Part shown: piece after piece, positions 1 to 6,065 of the stretch
How the letters are laid out: every line of letters starts with the position of its first letter
How positions within the stretch are numbered: position 1 is the stretch's first letter
From: Verrucomicrobiales bacterium
Lineage (GTDB): Bacteria; Verrucomicrobiota; Verrucomicrobiia; Verrucomicrobiales; Akkermansiaceae
Assembly: GCA_002729295.1 (NCBI GenBank)
Contig: PBTU01000053.1
Coordinates: forward strand, 4,948 to 11,012
DNA length: 6,065 nt
Direction of reading: 5' to 3'
Program-made: the position numbers and the translations under genes
Notes under the pieces: model-generated
What the model was told of the DNA's origin: nothing
What the model saw: the letters and a program-made list of their open reading frames with translations, nothing else
Database searches by the model: none

Positions 1-1448
1 GGTGCCGGGATTTCGAAGCCTTTCCGATTAGGATCTTTGAGGAGAGCGTTGGCTGCGCCGGCGTGCTCGCCGGTGTGCTTTTCGGTCTTAGGGTCGAAGG
101 TAAGCCAAGGACCGACCTTATATTTTGAGCCGTCTTTGGGAACGCCGACTCCATCGGCCATGATACTGTGGAGGTGACCAAAGTGCTCGGCGGCAGGATT
201 ATTATCGCCGAAGCGCCCGGCTTTGGAGTTGAAGGGAACGTCTTCTCCAAGACGGTAGGAGTTGTTCATGAGGTGGCCGAGGACACAGCCATAGTGGGCT
301 TCGAGCACGTTGCCGTTGGCCATTTCGGGTTTGCCGGCACGGCAGGCGGCGATAAAGCTGCCCCAGTTTCCGCCCGGAGTGACGTCGCCTTTGTCCACTT
401 TCACGGACTCTCCTTTTTTGGAGCCGGGCGCGTAGTATTTGTTGCGGATGATCTTTCCGCCGTCTTCGAAGTAGTATTCGTTTTCGACCTGACGTTCGTA
501 GTTTTTGTAATTCACGTTGCGGACGTTGAAGAAAGCCCATTGTCCGTTGGGATATTCGGCCATGCCCATCATGGTGTTGGGAGTCTCGCCTTGGTCGTTC
601 CACTGGAACCGGCCACCGAGGGACATCACACGGACGGGATTGGTTTGATCTTCATCGAGAGCCCAGGCTGCGACGTCGAGTTGGTGCGTGCCTTGGTTGT
701 TCATGTCGCCGTTGCCGGTTTTCCAGAACCAATGCCAGTCGTAGTGGGCATAGTTGCCGTGGTAGTCATCGATCTGGGCGGGACCGCGCCAGAGATTCCA
801 GTCGAGGTTCTCGGGCGGAGTGGCGATCTTGTCGTGGCCGATTCCGCCACGTGGTTTGCAACAGTATCCGTAGGAGATTTTGAGGCGCCCAAATTTCCCG
901 GCGCGGATCGCTTTGCTCAGTCCGGCAATTCCGGCATCGGAGCGACGCTGGGTGCCGTGTTGAATCACGACGCCGTATTTTTGTTGGGCTTCGACGCAGA
1001 TGCGGCCCTCTGCGACGTCATGGCTCATGGGCTTTTCGACGTAGACGTGCTTTCCGGACTGGGCGCTCCAAATCGTCATGAGCGAATGCCAATGGTTTGG
1101 AGTGGCGATGGAGACGGCGTCGAGGTTTTTATCGGCAAGTGCTTCGCGGATGTCCGAGATGCCTTTCGTGGTGAAGGGTCGGCCTTTTGCTTCGACCTTC
1201 TTGCGCAGGTCGTTCATGCGACTGGCGAGAACTTTTTTGTCGGGATCGATAAGATAAGCGATTTCGACATTCTTTTGCCCGAGAAAACCATCGATGTGAC
1301 TCTTGCCACGTCCATTGAGCCCGGCAACGGCAAGACGGAGGCGATCATTGGCTCCGATAATTTGAGCGCCGGCAAGGCCGCCTGAGATGAAGGGCGAAAC
1401 ACCGGCGGCTAGGGTGGATTTGAGGAATTGGCGTCGTTTGTTGAGCAT
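1..1448 (-). CDS. Tat-exported Gfo/Idh/MocA family oxidoreductase (3' end cut by window edge)
   Basis: The frame is open from the ATG at 1448 to the left edge, giving 482 residues without a stop. It probably lacks only a few C-terminal codons, because the visible end (GFEIPA) looks like the usual tail of this family. Residues 4-10 read KRRQFLK, a twin-arginine export motif, followed by a hydrophobic stretch and a possible AGA/Q cleavage site near residue 28. The Rossmann nucleotide-binding loop is at 43-48 (GLNGRG). The family's EKP motif, with the conserved Lys, is at 138-140 (YVEKPMS). The C-terminal substrate domain carries NGDMNNQGTHQLD around 246-258, with the probable catalytic His at 255. 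Members oxidise or rearrange sugars and inositols with NAD(P). Exported members such as glucose-fructose oxidoreductase hold the cofactor tightly. The substrate cannot be told from sequence. No Shine-Dalgarno precedes the start. It lies 85 bp downstream of the alkaline phosphatase gene on the same strand, so co-transcription is possible. Codons end strongly in C. Confidence 0.93.
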   Translation of the reverse strand, partial: MLNKRRQFLKSTLAAGVSPFISGGLAGAQIIGANDRLRLAVAGLNGRGKSHIDGFLGQKNVEIAYLIDPDKKVLASRMNDLRKKVEAKGRPFTTKGISDIREALADKNLDAVSIATPNHWHSLMTIWSAQSGKHVYVEKPMSHDVAEGRICVEAQQKYGVVIQHGTQRRSDAGIAGLSKAIRAGKFGRLKISYGYCCKPRGGIGHDKIATPPENLDWNLWRGPAQIDDYHGNYAHYDWHWFWKTGNGDMNNQGTHQLDVAAWALDEDQTNPVRVMSLGGRFQWNDQGETPNTMMGMAEYPNGQWAFFNVRNVNYKNYERQVENEYYFEDGGKIIRNKYYAPGSKKGESVKVDKGDVTPGGNWGSFIAACRAGKPEMANGNVLEAHYGCVLGHLMNNSYRLGEDVPFNSKAGRFGDNNPAAEHFGHLHSIMADGVGVPKDGSKYKVGPWLTFDPKTEKHTGEHAGAANALLKDPNRKGFEIPA

Positions 1449-1533
1449 GGTTTTTTACAAGAGTTGGAGGGGAGGTTGAGCGATCTGTATGACCAGAGCA
1501 AGGAGGTAATTTGAGAATACCGGATTCCCCAGC

Positions 1534-2970
1534 CTAGCCCAACATAAGGTCGAGCAGGCGATCGCGAATCGAATCGTTTCTTACCAAGCCTGCGAAGCTC
1601 TCTGCCCCCGGTCCGATGGAGGTCATCTGCGTCGGATCAGAGGTGTGGCAGATGCCGGTCCAACCGACTCCAGTAACGTTGCCGACAATCTGCCCCAGAA
1701 GGCCGACCGGGTTGGAGAGTTGATTGCTCCACTGGGTAACTTTCTTTCCGGCAGTGCGATCCATGACGGCTTCCATTTCCCGAGGTGAGGGCTTGAAGCC
1801 ATAGGTCGCTTCCATCAGCTTGCTCATCTCCGCTGCGGATTTCGTTTTGGTCCTTCCCCATTGCTGGAGAAACCACTCTGCGGATCCCTTAATGCGGGCG
1901 ATTCTGGAGAAGTGCTCATTGGTCTGACGATAGCCAGCTCCCGTGCCATTGAGCCCAGGGTTGGCATTCCCGTGATCGCTGGTCAAAACGAAGAGGATGT
2001 CGTCGCGGCCCTCGGTCATGGCCAACATTTTTCCGACGGCGTCGTCAAAGGCCATTTGCTCGTTCAGAATTGCTCCGGTGTCATTTTTATGCGCGGCATG
2101 ATCGATGCGGGCTCCTTCGACTTGCATCAGGAAAGGGGCATCGTCATCTAAAAAGCGAGACAGGGCCGCTGCGCTCATCTCGGAAAGGGTCGGGACCGCC
2201 TTTTGCATTGCCTCATCCTGATCACGATCAATGGAGTAGGGGATGTGTCCGGAAGAAAAGGTGCCAAGAATCTTCTTGGATTTTGATTTCAAAAGCCCGT
2301 CCCGCGAGCGGATGACATCATACTTTTCCTTCGCAAAATCTCCGAAAAGATCCCTCTTGTCCTTTCGCGTTTTTGCGTCAAAAAACTTCGAGCCCCCACC
2401 GAGGATGACATCAACGCGATTGAGGTATTGCAACGCGATGCGATCCTCTTGGCCCCGTTTAATGACAGAAGCGGCGAAACCGGCTGGAGTCGCGTGCGTA
2501 ATACTCGCCGTCGACACCAATCCGAGGCGCACGTTTTTCTTTTCCAGAGTCTCGCCGATCGATTCGAGTCTTTTTCCGTTCGCATCGAAATTGATCTGTC
2601 CATTCGGCACGCGCTTTCCGGAACCCCAGGCTGAAGAGGCGGCAGCGGAGTCGGTCACCATGGAACTTGAGGACGCGGTATCCATGAGCCCAAGGACTGC
2701 TTTTCCGCCTGCCAGTAATTCCCACCAATGGGTTCCCTTACCACGCACTTGATTTGAGAAAGCCTCCGTCATTGAGATTACGCCCTGGCTCATCCCGTCC
2801 GAAACACAGAAAATAATCCCACGTGGCTTTTTCCTCCTTACGTTTGCTTCGAGAGCGCCTTGATTCTGGGCCTGACCGAGCCCGGTCAAAAGACCGGTAG
2901 TTCCACCAGTAAGACTTCCCTGTAGTAAACGGCGACGTGAGTAATTTATGATGCTTGCAGGATACGCCAT
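1534..2970 (-). CDS. Alkaline phosphatase, PhoA family, with Tat-like signal
   Basis: This 478-residue protein should hydrolyse phosphate monoesters outside the cytoplasm. Residues 11-17 (SRRRLLQ) form a twin-arginine motif, followed by a Gly/Thr/Leu-rich stretch and possible cleavage after GQA at 34. The whole metal and catalytic set of the family is visible: D58 in FCVSDGMS, nucleophile S108 in VTDSAAAS, H159 and T161 in SITHATPAG, phosphate-binding R172, E285 in VEGARIDHAAH, D290 and H294 in the same motif, D332 and H333 in TSDHGN, and H442 in CHTSDP, followed by the GPGAE tail. Where E. coli PhoA has D153 and K328, this protein has His (H159, H291), as in many other bacterial and animal enzymes. 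The length is normal. The start is supported by the signal position; the bases just before it read GGAAAG, too close to be a good ribosome site. The gene is divergent from the esterase and upstream of the oxidoreductase. No clear Pho box was seen, so phosphate control is unproven. Confidence 0.95.
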   Translation of the reverse strand: MAYPASIINYSRRRLLQGSLTGGTTGLLTGLGQAQNQGALEANVRRKKPRGIIFCVSDGMSQGVISMTEAFSNQVRGKGTHWWELLAGGKAVLGLMDTASSSSMVTDSAAASSAWGSGKRVPNGQINFDANGKRLESIGETLEKKNVRLGLVSTASITHATPAGFAASVIKRGQEDRIALQYLNRVDVILGGGSKFFDAKTRKDKRDLFGDFAKEKYDVIRSRDGLLKSKSKKILGTFSSGHIPYSIDRDQDEAMQKAVPTLSEMSAAALSRFLDDDAPFLMQVEGARIDHAAHKNDTGAILNEQMAFDDAVGKMLAMTEGRDDILFVLTSDHGNANPGLNGTGAGYRQTNEHFSRIARIKGSAEWFLQQWGRTKTKSAAEMSKLMEATYGFKPSPREMEAVMDRTAGKKVTQWSNQLSNPVGLLGQIVGNVTGVGWTGICHTSDPTQMTSIGPGAESFAGLVRNDSIRDRLLDLMLG

Positions 2971-3264
2971 CTTTCCAAAGGGGCAATCACCGAAACGGTC
3001 ATTTGCCGATCAGATAGGTGAGAGGATTACCCTGCCAATTTTGGCCCCTATCGCCTCACTAGATCCCATTTGGGGAGATTCAATGTTTTGGGGTGATGAT
3101 GAGTTGTCCTAGAACCATTGGGACATTGAAGGTCTCAGAAATGACCATTGAGCTGGAAAGTCATCCTGTTGAGACGGGGGAATGGCAACATTGGAAGCCC
3201 CAAGATAGGCCGGAAGGGATTGTTCGGTTATCGCCAAGGTCCTAAAGTTAGTCTTCAATATCCC
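2971..3264. promoter_or_regulatory. Divergent intergenic region with candidate promoters for the phosphatase and the esterase
   Basis: The 294 bp separate two divergent genes, so promoters for both must lie here or very close by. On the minus strand TTGGCA (3038-3033) and TATCTG (3016-3011) are 16 bp apart, which would start transcription about 33 bp before the phosphatase ATG; the -10 match is poor. On the plus strand TTGTTC (3220-3225) and TAAAGT (3243-3248) are 17 bp apart and would give a very short leader before the ATG at 3265; both boxes are weak. A small inverted repeat, GCCAA-TT-TTGGC (3034-3045), overlaps the minus-strand -35 candidate and could be an operator. No Pho box was recognised. 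An in-frame ATG at 3148 would extend the esterase through half of this region, but I reject that start. Confidence 0.35.
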
Positions 3265-4401
3265 ATGCAATACCTCCTCTCTCTCGCTCTTTGTCTTTCG
3301 ATGTTCGGCCCAATCCTCCGGGCTCAAGAAATCGATATCGAAAAGCTCGATCCAAACATGACCTTGGAAAAGGCGGATTCGAAAGGGATCGCTTGGTTGG
3401 ATCCGCGCGCTGCTCCGTTTCGACTCGTCGGATTCCCTTGGATTGGCGAGGACAAGGTCTATCGCAGGTTGCCGGTGAACCCACAGTGGTCGATTCGTGG
3501 TGCCGTTGACAGCTTGGCGAATTCAACGGCGGGCGGGCAGATCCAGTTCCAGTCGGATAGTCCCAAAGTTTTGCTGAGGGTGAAACTGCGTCAGGTGTCC
3601 GGGATGTATCATATGCCCGCGACTGGGCAGAGCGGCTTCGATCTCTATGTCGGCGACCCCTTTAAGCAACGCTACCTCGCCACTGCCAGATTTAGTGCGC
3701 AGGCCAAGGACTATGAAGTAACGCTTGTGAATAGTACGAAAAGCATGCGCCACTTCACTTTGAATTTTCCGCTCTATAATGGCGTCGAGTCCGTTGAGGT
3801 CGGTGTGGCGGCGGGTTCGACGATTGCCCCTCCCTTACCGTATGTGGATGACGGGCCGATTGTCGTTTATGGAACTTCGATCACGCAAGGTGGATGCGCC
3901 GCGCGTCCGGGTATGGCCTACACCAATATCCTCAGTCGTCGCTTGAATAGGGAATTTGTGAATCTCGGTTTCTCCGGCAATGGCAGAGGTGAGCCGGCTT
4001 TGGCAAAGCTCATTAATCAGATCGATCGGAAGAAGCTCATCGTCCTCGACTACGAAGCCAACGCCGGAGAATCAATTCGGCAAACACTTGGGCCCTTCGT
4101 GGATCTCCTTCGCGCTCAGGACAAAGACATTCCCATCCTCATCATTTCCAAGATTCGCTATGCGGGCGAATTATTCGGGCGCCCTCAACTCGCCTCGGTT
4201 CAGGCCCGGGCAAAATTTCAGGCGGACCTTGTCAACGCTCGGCGAGCGGGAGGGGATGCCAACATTCATTTCCTTGATGGAGGAACGCTTCTCGGAGAGC
4301 ACGCCGACGAATGCACAGTTGATGGCGTTCACCCAACCGATCTTGGCTTTATGAAAATGGCCGATGGAATCGAGCCGGTGATCAAAAAGATTCTGCAGTA
4401 G
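3265..4401 (+). CDS. Secreted SGNH/GDSL esterase with GxDLY N-terminal domain
   Basis: This 378-residue protein is probably a secreted carbohydrate or acyl esterase. I chose the ATG at 3265 because it begins a hydrophobic signal peptide (MQYLLSLALC onward, possible cleavage after LRA at 20). The frame is open back to an ATG at 3148, but those 39 extra residues look like translated leader and would bury the signal. The N-terminal beta domain carries the GxDLY signature (GFDLYVGD at 124-131). The hydrolase domain follows. Block I is VYGTSITQGG with nucleophile S205, where Thr replaces the Asp of classical GDS. Block II is NLGFSGNGRG, about 233-242. The block III Asn is N266 in DYEANAG. Block V is DGVHPTDLG with D353 and H356. 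All four SGNH residues are therefore present. The blocks match the known pairing of a GxDLY N-terminal domain (Pfam PF14607) with a GDSL-like domain (PF14606). The substrate is unknown. No Shine-Dalgarno is evident. Confidence 0.93.
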   Translation: MQYLLSLALCLSMFGPILRAQEIDIEKLDPNMTLEKADSKGIAWLDPRAAPFRLVGFPWIGEDKVYRRLPVNPQWSIRGAVDSLANSTAGGQIQFQSDSPKVLLRVKLRQVSGMYHMPATGQSGFDLYVGDPFKQRYLATARFSAQAKDYEVTLVNSTKSMRHFTLNFPLYNGVESVEVGVAAGSTIAPPLPYVDDGPIVVYGTSITQGGCAARPGMAYTNILSRRLNREFVNLGFSGNGRGEPALAKLINQIDRKKLIVLDYEANAGESIRQTLGPFVDLLRAQDKDIPILIISKIRYAGELFGRPQLASVQARAKFQADLVNARRAGGDANIHFLDGGTLLGEHADECTVDGVHPTDLGFMKMADGIEPVIKKILQ

Positions 4402-4655
4402 ACTCCCGAGGGCGATCTCTTTCCCTGTCCGGTGCTTTGCTTGAAGAGTGCCCGTGATTGCAAACTTTTCAGGATGTGTCCAGGTTCCCAGCGCCCTTGA
4501 AGGACATTGCGCGGATCAATCCCCTTGATCACAGCCCGTTTGAGCCAGAATTCCAGTTGACCGGGGCCTCCATCGAACCTAAATAGGCCGCGTTCTTGAG
4601 ATTGACCTAGCCAATCAACAGGAACTCTTCTTTCAGTTAGGAAAAAAATACCACC
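4402..4655. other. Intergenic stretch between the esterase and the small basic protein
   Basis: No plus-strand gene, RNA gene or clear terminator was recognised in these 254 bp. On the minus strand one frame stays open through the whole stretch (see findings). It reads like protein but contains no ATG, GTG or TTG in its first 43 codons. AGGA at 4639-4642 lies 13 nt before the ATG at 4656 and is a weak, rather distant ribosome site for the small protein. Confidence 0.5.
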
Positions 4656-4859
4656 ATGGCCTCAACACAAGCGCGCAACAAAAACAGAAATCGTCCTACA
4701 AAGTCGAATTCAGCGAGAAACAAACGTCAAAACGACCATCGGAAGCGTCTTGTCGCTTTAGGGATGGATGAAGCGACCGTGGCTGGGATGAACCCCAAAG
4801 AGGTTCGCGACAAGCTGAAGCACCCTGCCAAAGTGGCAAAAGAGTGTGCTTCCGAGTGA
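4656..4859 (+). CDS. Small, very basic protein of unknown function
   Basis: I do not recognise a named family. The 67 residues divide into two parts. Residues 1-31 are rich in Asn, Arg and Lys, with 11 basic and 1 acidic residue, and are probably disordered. Residues 32-62 look helical and include LVALGMDEATVAGM and PKEVRDKLKHPAK. Overall there are 17 Lys/Arg against 7 Asp/Glu, which would suit binding to RNA, DNA or the ribosome, but that is inference. There is no signal peptide or membrane segment, and a single Cys at 64. AGGA lies 13 nt before the ATG, and the sequence around the start (ACCACCATGG) is otherwise unremarkable. The regular composition and the clean two-part layout argue for a real gene. 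It is convergent with the BLUF gene, 65 bp away. Confidence 0.7.
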   Translation: MASTQARNKNRNRPTKSNSARNKRQNDHRKRLVALGMDEATVAGMNPKEVRDKLKHPAKVAKECASE

Positions 4860-4879
4860 CTCCATCGAATTCTGAGGGA

Positions 4880-4902
4880 CGCCCTTTCTGTTTGATTGGG
4901 CG
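4880..4902. terminator. Weak hairpin between convergent genes, possible terminator
   Basis: CGCCC (4880-4884) can pair with GGGCG (4898-4902) around a 13-nt loop. It sits 20 bp after the small protein's stop and 22 bp after the BLUF stop on the other strand. The stem is only 5 bp, and the nearest T run on the plus strand (4919-4923) is 16 bp away. The position between convergent genes is the main support. Confidence 0.2.
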
Positions 4903-4924
4903 AAGATGGCGGGTGTGCTTTTTC

Positions 4925-5425
4925 TCAAACCTTCCTCGGAAGGGTGTCGAAGAGAGCAATTTCCCGGAAGAGATCGACATGATCAATGGAGATTTCTGTC
5001 TGTGGCTCGGCGTCCAAGAGCTCGTCGTAGACCTGGGCGAACTGTTCCAATAATTTCGTTGGAGTTCCGGCCAATCCCCGGACGACCATACTCCATTTAT
5101 AAAGGAGGCGCACTTCGTCCTCCACCGCAGAGACCAACTTGAGCATGGTGTGGCGGCTGTCGGCTTCGATCTTGGTATAGAGTTTTCGGACCGAGTCCTC
5201 GGCACCTTCGAGAATCTGGAGGATCCGGTCATCGTTGACAATCAGGAGACCGGTGACATCACGCTTATTGTTGGCTGTGATCGATTTGCTCTCGATATCC
5301 TCGAGGTCCTCAGCCGTGAATGGTTTGGCGGGCTTGCTGAGATAGCAAAGCCGGAAAATAGGGTAATCTTCCTTTTGCTGAATCGTTTCCCACAAGAGGT
5401 CTGTTCGCGATGATTCATCTGACAT
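4925..5425 (-). CDS. Stand-alone BLUF domain blue-light sensor protein
   Basis: This 166-residue cytoplasmic protein should bind FAD and respond to blue light. The BLUF domain spans about residues 23-115. All the photocycle residues known from AppA of Rhodobacter are present at a constant offset of 7: Y28 (AppA Y21) in FRLCYLS, N52 (N45) in ANNKRDVTGLL, Q70 (Q63) in RILQILEG, W111 (W104) and M113 (M106) in KWSM. AppA H44 is replaced by A51. After the domain, residues 116-166 form a short tail that is probably helical, as in other short BLUF proteins, where such a tail passes the signal on to a partner. There is no EAL, GGDEF, cyclase or helix-turn-helix domain. The 22-residue N-terminal extension is polar, and the next Met is at 94, so the ATG at 5425 is the only sensible start; no Shine-Dalgarno was seen. 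The neighbours give no clue to the output. It diverges from the cytochrome remnant. Confidence 0.93.
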   Translation of the reverse strand: MSDESSRTDLLWETIQQKEDYPIFRLCYLSKPAKPFTAEDLEDIESKSITANNKRDVTGLLIVNDDRILQILEGAEDSVRKLYTKIEADSRHTMLKLVSAVEDEVRLLYKWSMVVRGLAGTPTKLLEQFAQVYDELLDAEPQTEISIDHVDLFREIALFDTLPRKV

Positions 5426-5562
5426 GTAACGAGTTTGGCACAGATGGAAGATGACTACTAGGAATTTGAGAGGTCAGGGCAGATGTCGGTCTCTGACAGA
5501 ATACTCGTGGTAGGGCGTAAATGAGATGGCTTTAGCTCATGCTTTTTCTTAATCCCTCCGTG

Positions 5563-5748
5563 ATGCGACTTCTCCGGCTTCTTTTTTGCCCTTTTTTTGT
5601 TTCGTTGGCATTGGCTGATCAGCCAGGGGGCAAGGTGGATTTCAAGGTGCCCAAGCAGATGGATGATTTACTTCAGTTCTATTGTTACGATTACCATGAC
5701 TAGGGGACTAAAAAGGGAGATTAGCGATTTTGTTTCGATGGTGGCTGA
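5563..5748 (+). pseudogene. Remnant of a planctomycete-type cytochrome c gene (N-terminus only)
   Basis: From the ATG at 5563 the frame gives 46 residues to a TAG at 5701. It opens with a good signal peptide (MRLLRLLFCPFFVSLALA, cleavage after ALA at 18), then reads KQMDDLLQFYCYDYHD. Read past the stop, the same frame continues GTKKGD, stop, RFCFDGG, stop. The layout YCxxCHD-xGTxKGDxRFD is typical of the single-heme domain (PSCyt1 type) that opens many large DUF1592- or PSD1-type proteins of planctomycetes and verrucomicrobia. Here the second heme Cys of CxxCH is Tyr (residue 44), so covalent heme attachment should fail, and three stops follow within 48 bp. Everything downstream of the heme region is missing, because the next gene starts at once. 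I read this as a decayed, truncated gene. An ATG at 5539 is also in frame but adds nothing to the signal peptide. The identification rests on a short motif. The alternative is a chance ORF or a genuine 46-residue secreted peptide. Confidence 0.55.
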
Positions 5749-5755
5749 CGAACGG

Positions 5756-6065
5756 ATGAGTAAGAGCTTAGTAATTACTAAAGCCGGGAGGATCGTGGTG
5801 ATGCTTTCGCTCGGAATGATGGGGGTCGGGCTGGGGCAACATGTGGTGAAGCCCCAGCGGGTTAAGGAGAAGCCGAAAATTGACGGGGTTCTGAATGAAG
5901 TGGAATGGGGGCGGGCGGCGACGATTTCGAATCTGGGGCAGGTTGAACCGCGTGAGGGTGCCAAACCGTCTGAGCGGACGGAGGTGCGTTTGATGCGGAC
6001 GGACGAGGCGCTTTATTTGGGAGTGACTTGTTTTGACGGAATGCCGGCGGGAGTGCTCGCACGGG
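5756..6065 (+). CDS. Exported protein with CBM9-like N-terminal domain (3' part beyond window)
   Basis: The frame is open to the right edge, giving 103 residues. From the ATG at 5756 the protein begins with a signal peptide: basic residues K3, K9 and R12, then a hydrophobic run from I13 to about L26. Next comes a clear carbohydrate-binding family 9-like domain: KPKIDGVLNEVEWGRA (39-54), then VEPREGAKPSERTEVRLM (63-80) and DEALYLGVTCFDG (83-95). In known proteins this domain often opens long outer-membrane proteins ending in a DUF5916 region, but that part is not visible here. The start is uncertain. The frame is open further upstream (ATGs at 5663, 5696, 5738), and an ATG at 5801 has a better ribosome site (GGGAGG, 5786-5791) but would leave a signal peptide with no basic residue. 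Many codons end in G, unlike the C-ending codons of the oxidoreductase at the other end of the window. It directly follows the cytochrome remnant. Confidence 0.82.
   Translation, partial: MSKSLVITKAGRIVVMLSLGMMGVGLGQHVVKPQRVKEKPKIDGVLNEVEWGRAATISNLGQVEPREGAKPSERTEVRLMRTDEALYLGVTCFDGMPAGVLAR
5786..5791 (+). promoter_or_regulatory. Shine-Dalgarno-like GGGAGG that could set the start of the CBM9-like gene at 5801
   Basis: GGGAGG ends 9 nt before the in-frame ATG at 5801 and is the best ribosome-site match before any gene in the window. If used, the protein would begin MLSLGMMGVG and lose the basic residues of its signal peptide. The other genes here show little or no Shine-Dalgarno, so the match alone does not decide the start, and it may simply be coding sequence. 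Confidence 0.25.

Noticed and set aside
168..1385. 405-codon plus-strand ORF
   Set aside because: It is the exact antisense of the oxidoreductase, whose minus-strand frame carries every family motif. C-ending codons on the minus strand keep stops out of the opposite strand; the translation is Val/Phe/Gly-rich with no recognisable domain.
2243..2752. 169-codon plus-strand ORF opposite the alkaline phosphatase
   Set aside because: Shadow of a gene with a complete active site; no domain of its own.
3148..3264. Upstream in-frame start of the esterase
   Set aside because: It would place 39 non-conserved residues before an evident signal peptide; the ATG at 3265 starts that peptide directly.
4696..5241. 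181-codon minus-strand ORF overlapping the small protein and BLUF genes
   Set aside because: It is in a different frame from the BLUF gene, is Ser/Arg-rich without motifs, and covers two better-supported genes.
5473..5497. GTCAG...CTGAC inverted repeat upstream of the BLUF gene
   Set aside because: Short arms with a loop above 10 nt and no promoter boxes nearby; not distinguishable from chance.
5521..5552. ATGAG/CTCAT hairpin followed by T-rich sequence, terminator-like
   Set aside because: The 5-bp stem is too weak, and no intact plus-strand gene ends upstream of it; the nearest gene (BLUF) is transcribed away on the other strand.
5668..5964. 98-codon minus-strand ORF
   Set aside because: Antisense of the CBM9-like N-terminus, with low-complexity Ser/Thr/Pro content.

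Overview
The window looks like chromosomal DNA from a heterotrophic bacterium of the Planctomycetota-Verrucomicrobiota group, more likely a verrucomicrobium. I infer this from protein content, not from a marker gene. The signs are an exported Gfo/Idh/MocA oxidoreductase of the type abundant in those phyla, a GxDLY-type SGNH esterase, the trace of a planctomycete-type cytochrome c gene, and mostly absent or weak Shine-Dalgarno sequences. No tRNA, rRNA, CRISPR array or insertion sequence was seen.

Layout, left to right. (1) Minus strand, 1-1448: a Tat-exported Gfo/Idh/MocA oxidoreductase whose last few codons lie off the left edge. (2) Minus strand, 1534-2970: a PhoA-family alkaline phosphatase with a Tat-like signal and a complete active site. 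It lies 85 bp upstream of the oxidoreductase in the same direction, so the two may be co-transcribed. (3) 2971-3264: a divergent intergenic region with candidate promoters for both sides. (4) Plus strand, 3265-4401: a secreted SGNH/GDSL esterase. (5) 4402-4655: no convincing plus-strand gene, but a protein-like open frame without a usable start runs antisense through it. (6) Plus strand, 4656-4859: a 67-residue, very basic small protein of unknown function. (7) Minus strand, 4925-5425: a stand-alone BLUF blue-light sensor, convergent with the small gene. (8) Plus strand, 5563-5748: what appears to be the wreck of a planctomycete-type cytochrome c gene, with a signal peptide, a damaged CxxCH site and in-frame stops. 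(9) Plus strand, about 5756 to the right edge: the N-terminus of an exported protein with a CBM9-like domain.

Functionally, most intact genes encode exported proteins that act on phosphate esters, acyl esters or sugars. That fits scavenging from complex organic matter, but nothing shows that they form one pathway. The BLUF protein is the only signalling gene, and it has no obvious output partner here. The most useful points for follow-up are the cytochrome remnant, the antisense frame at 4329-4664 and the BLUF protein. I did not find a convincing undescribed multi-gene system.
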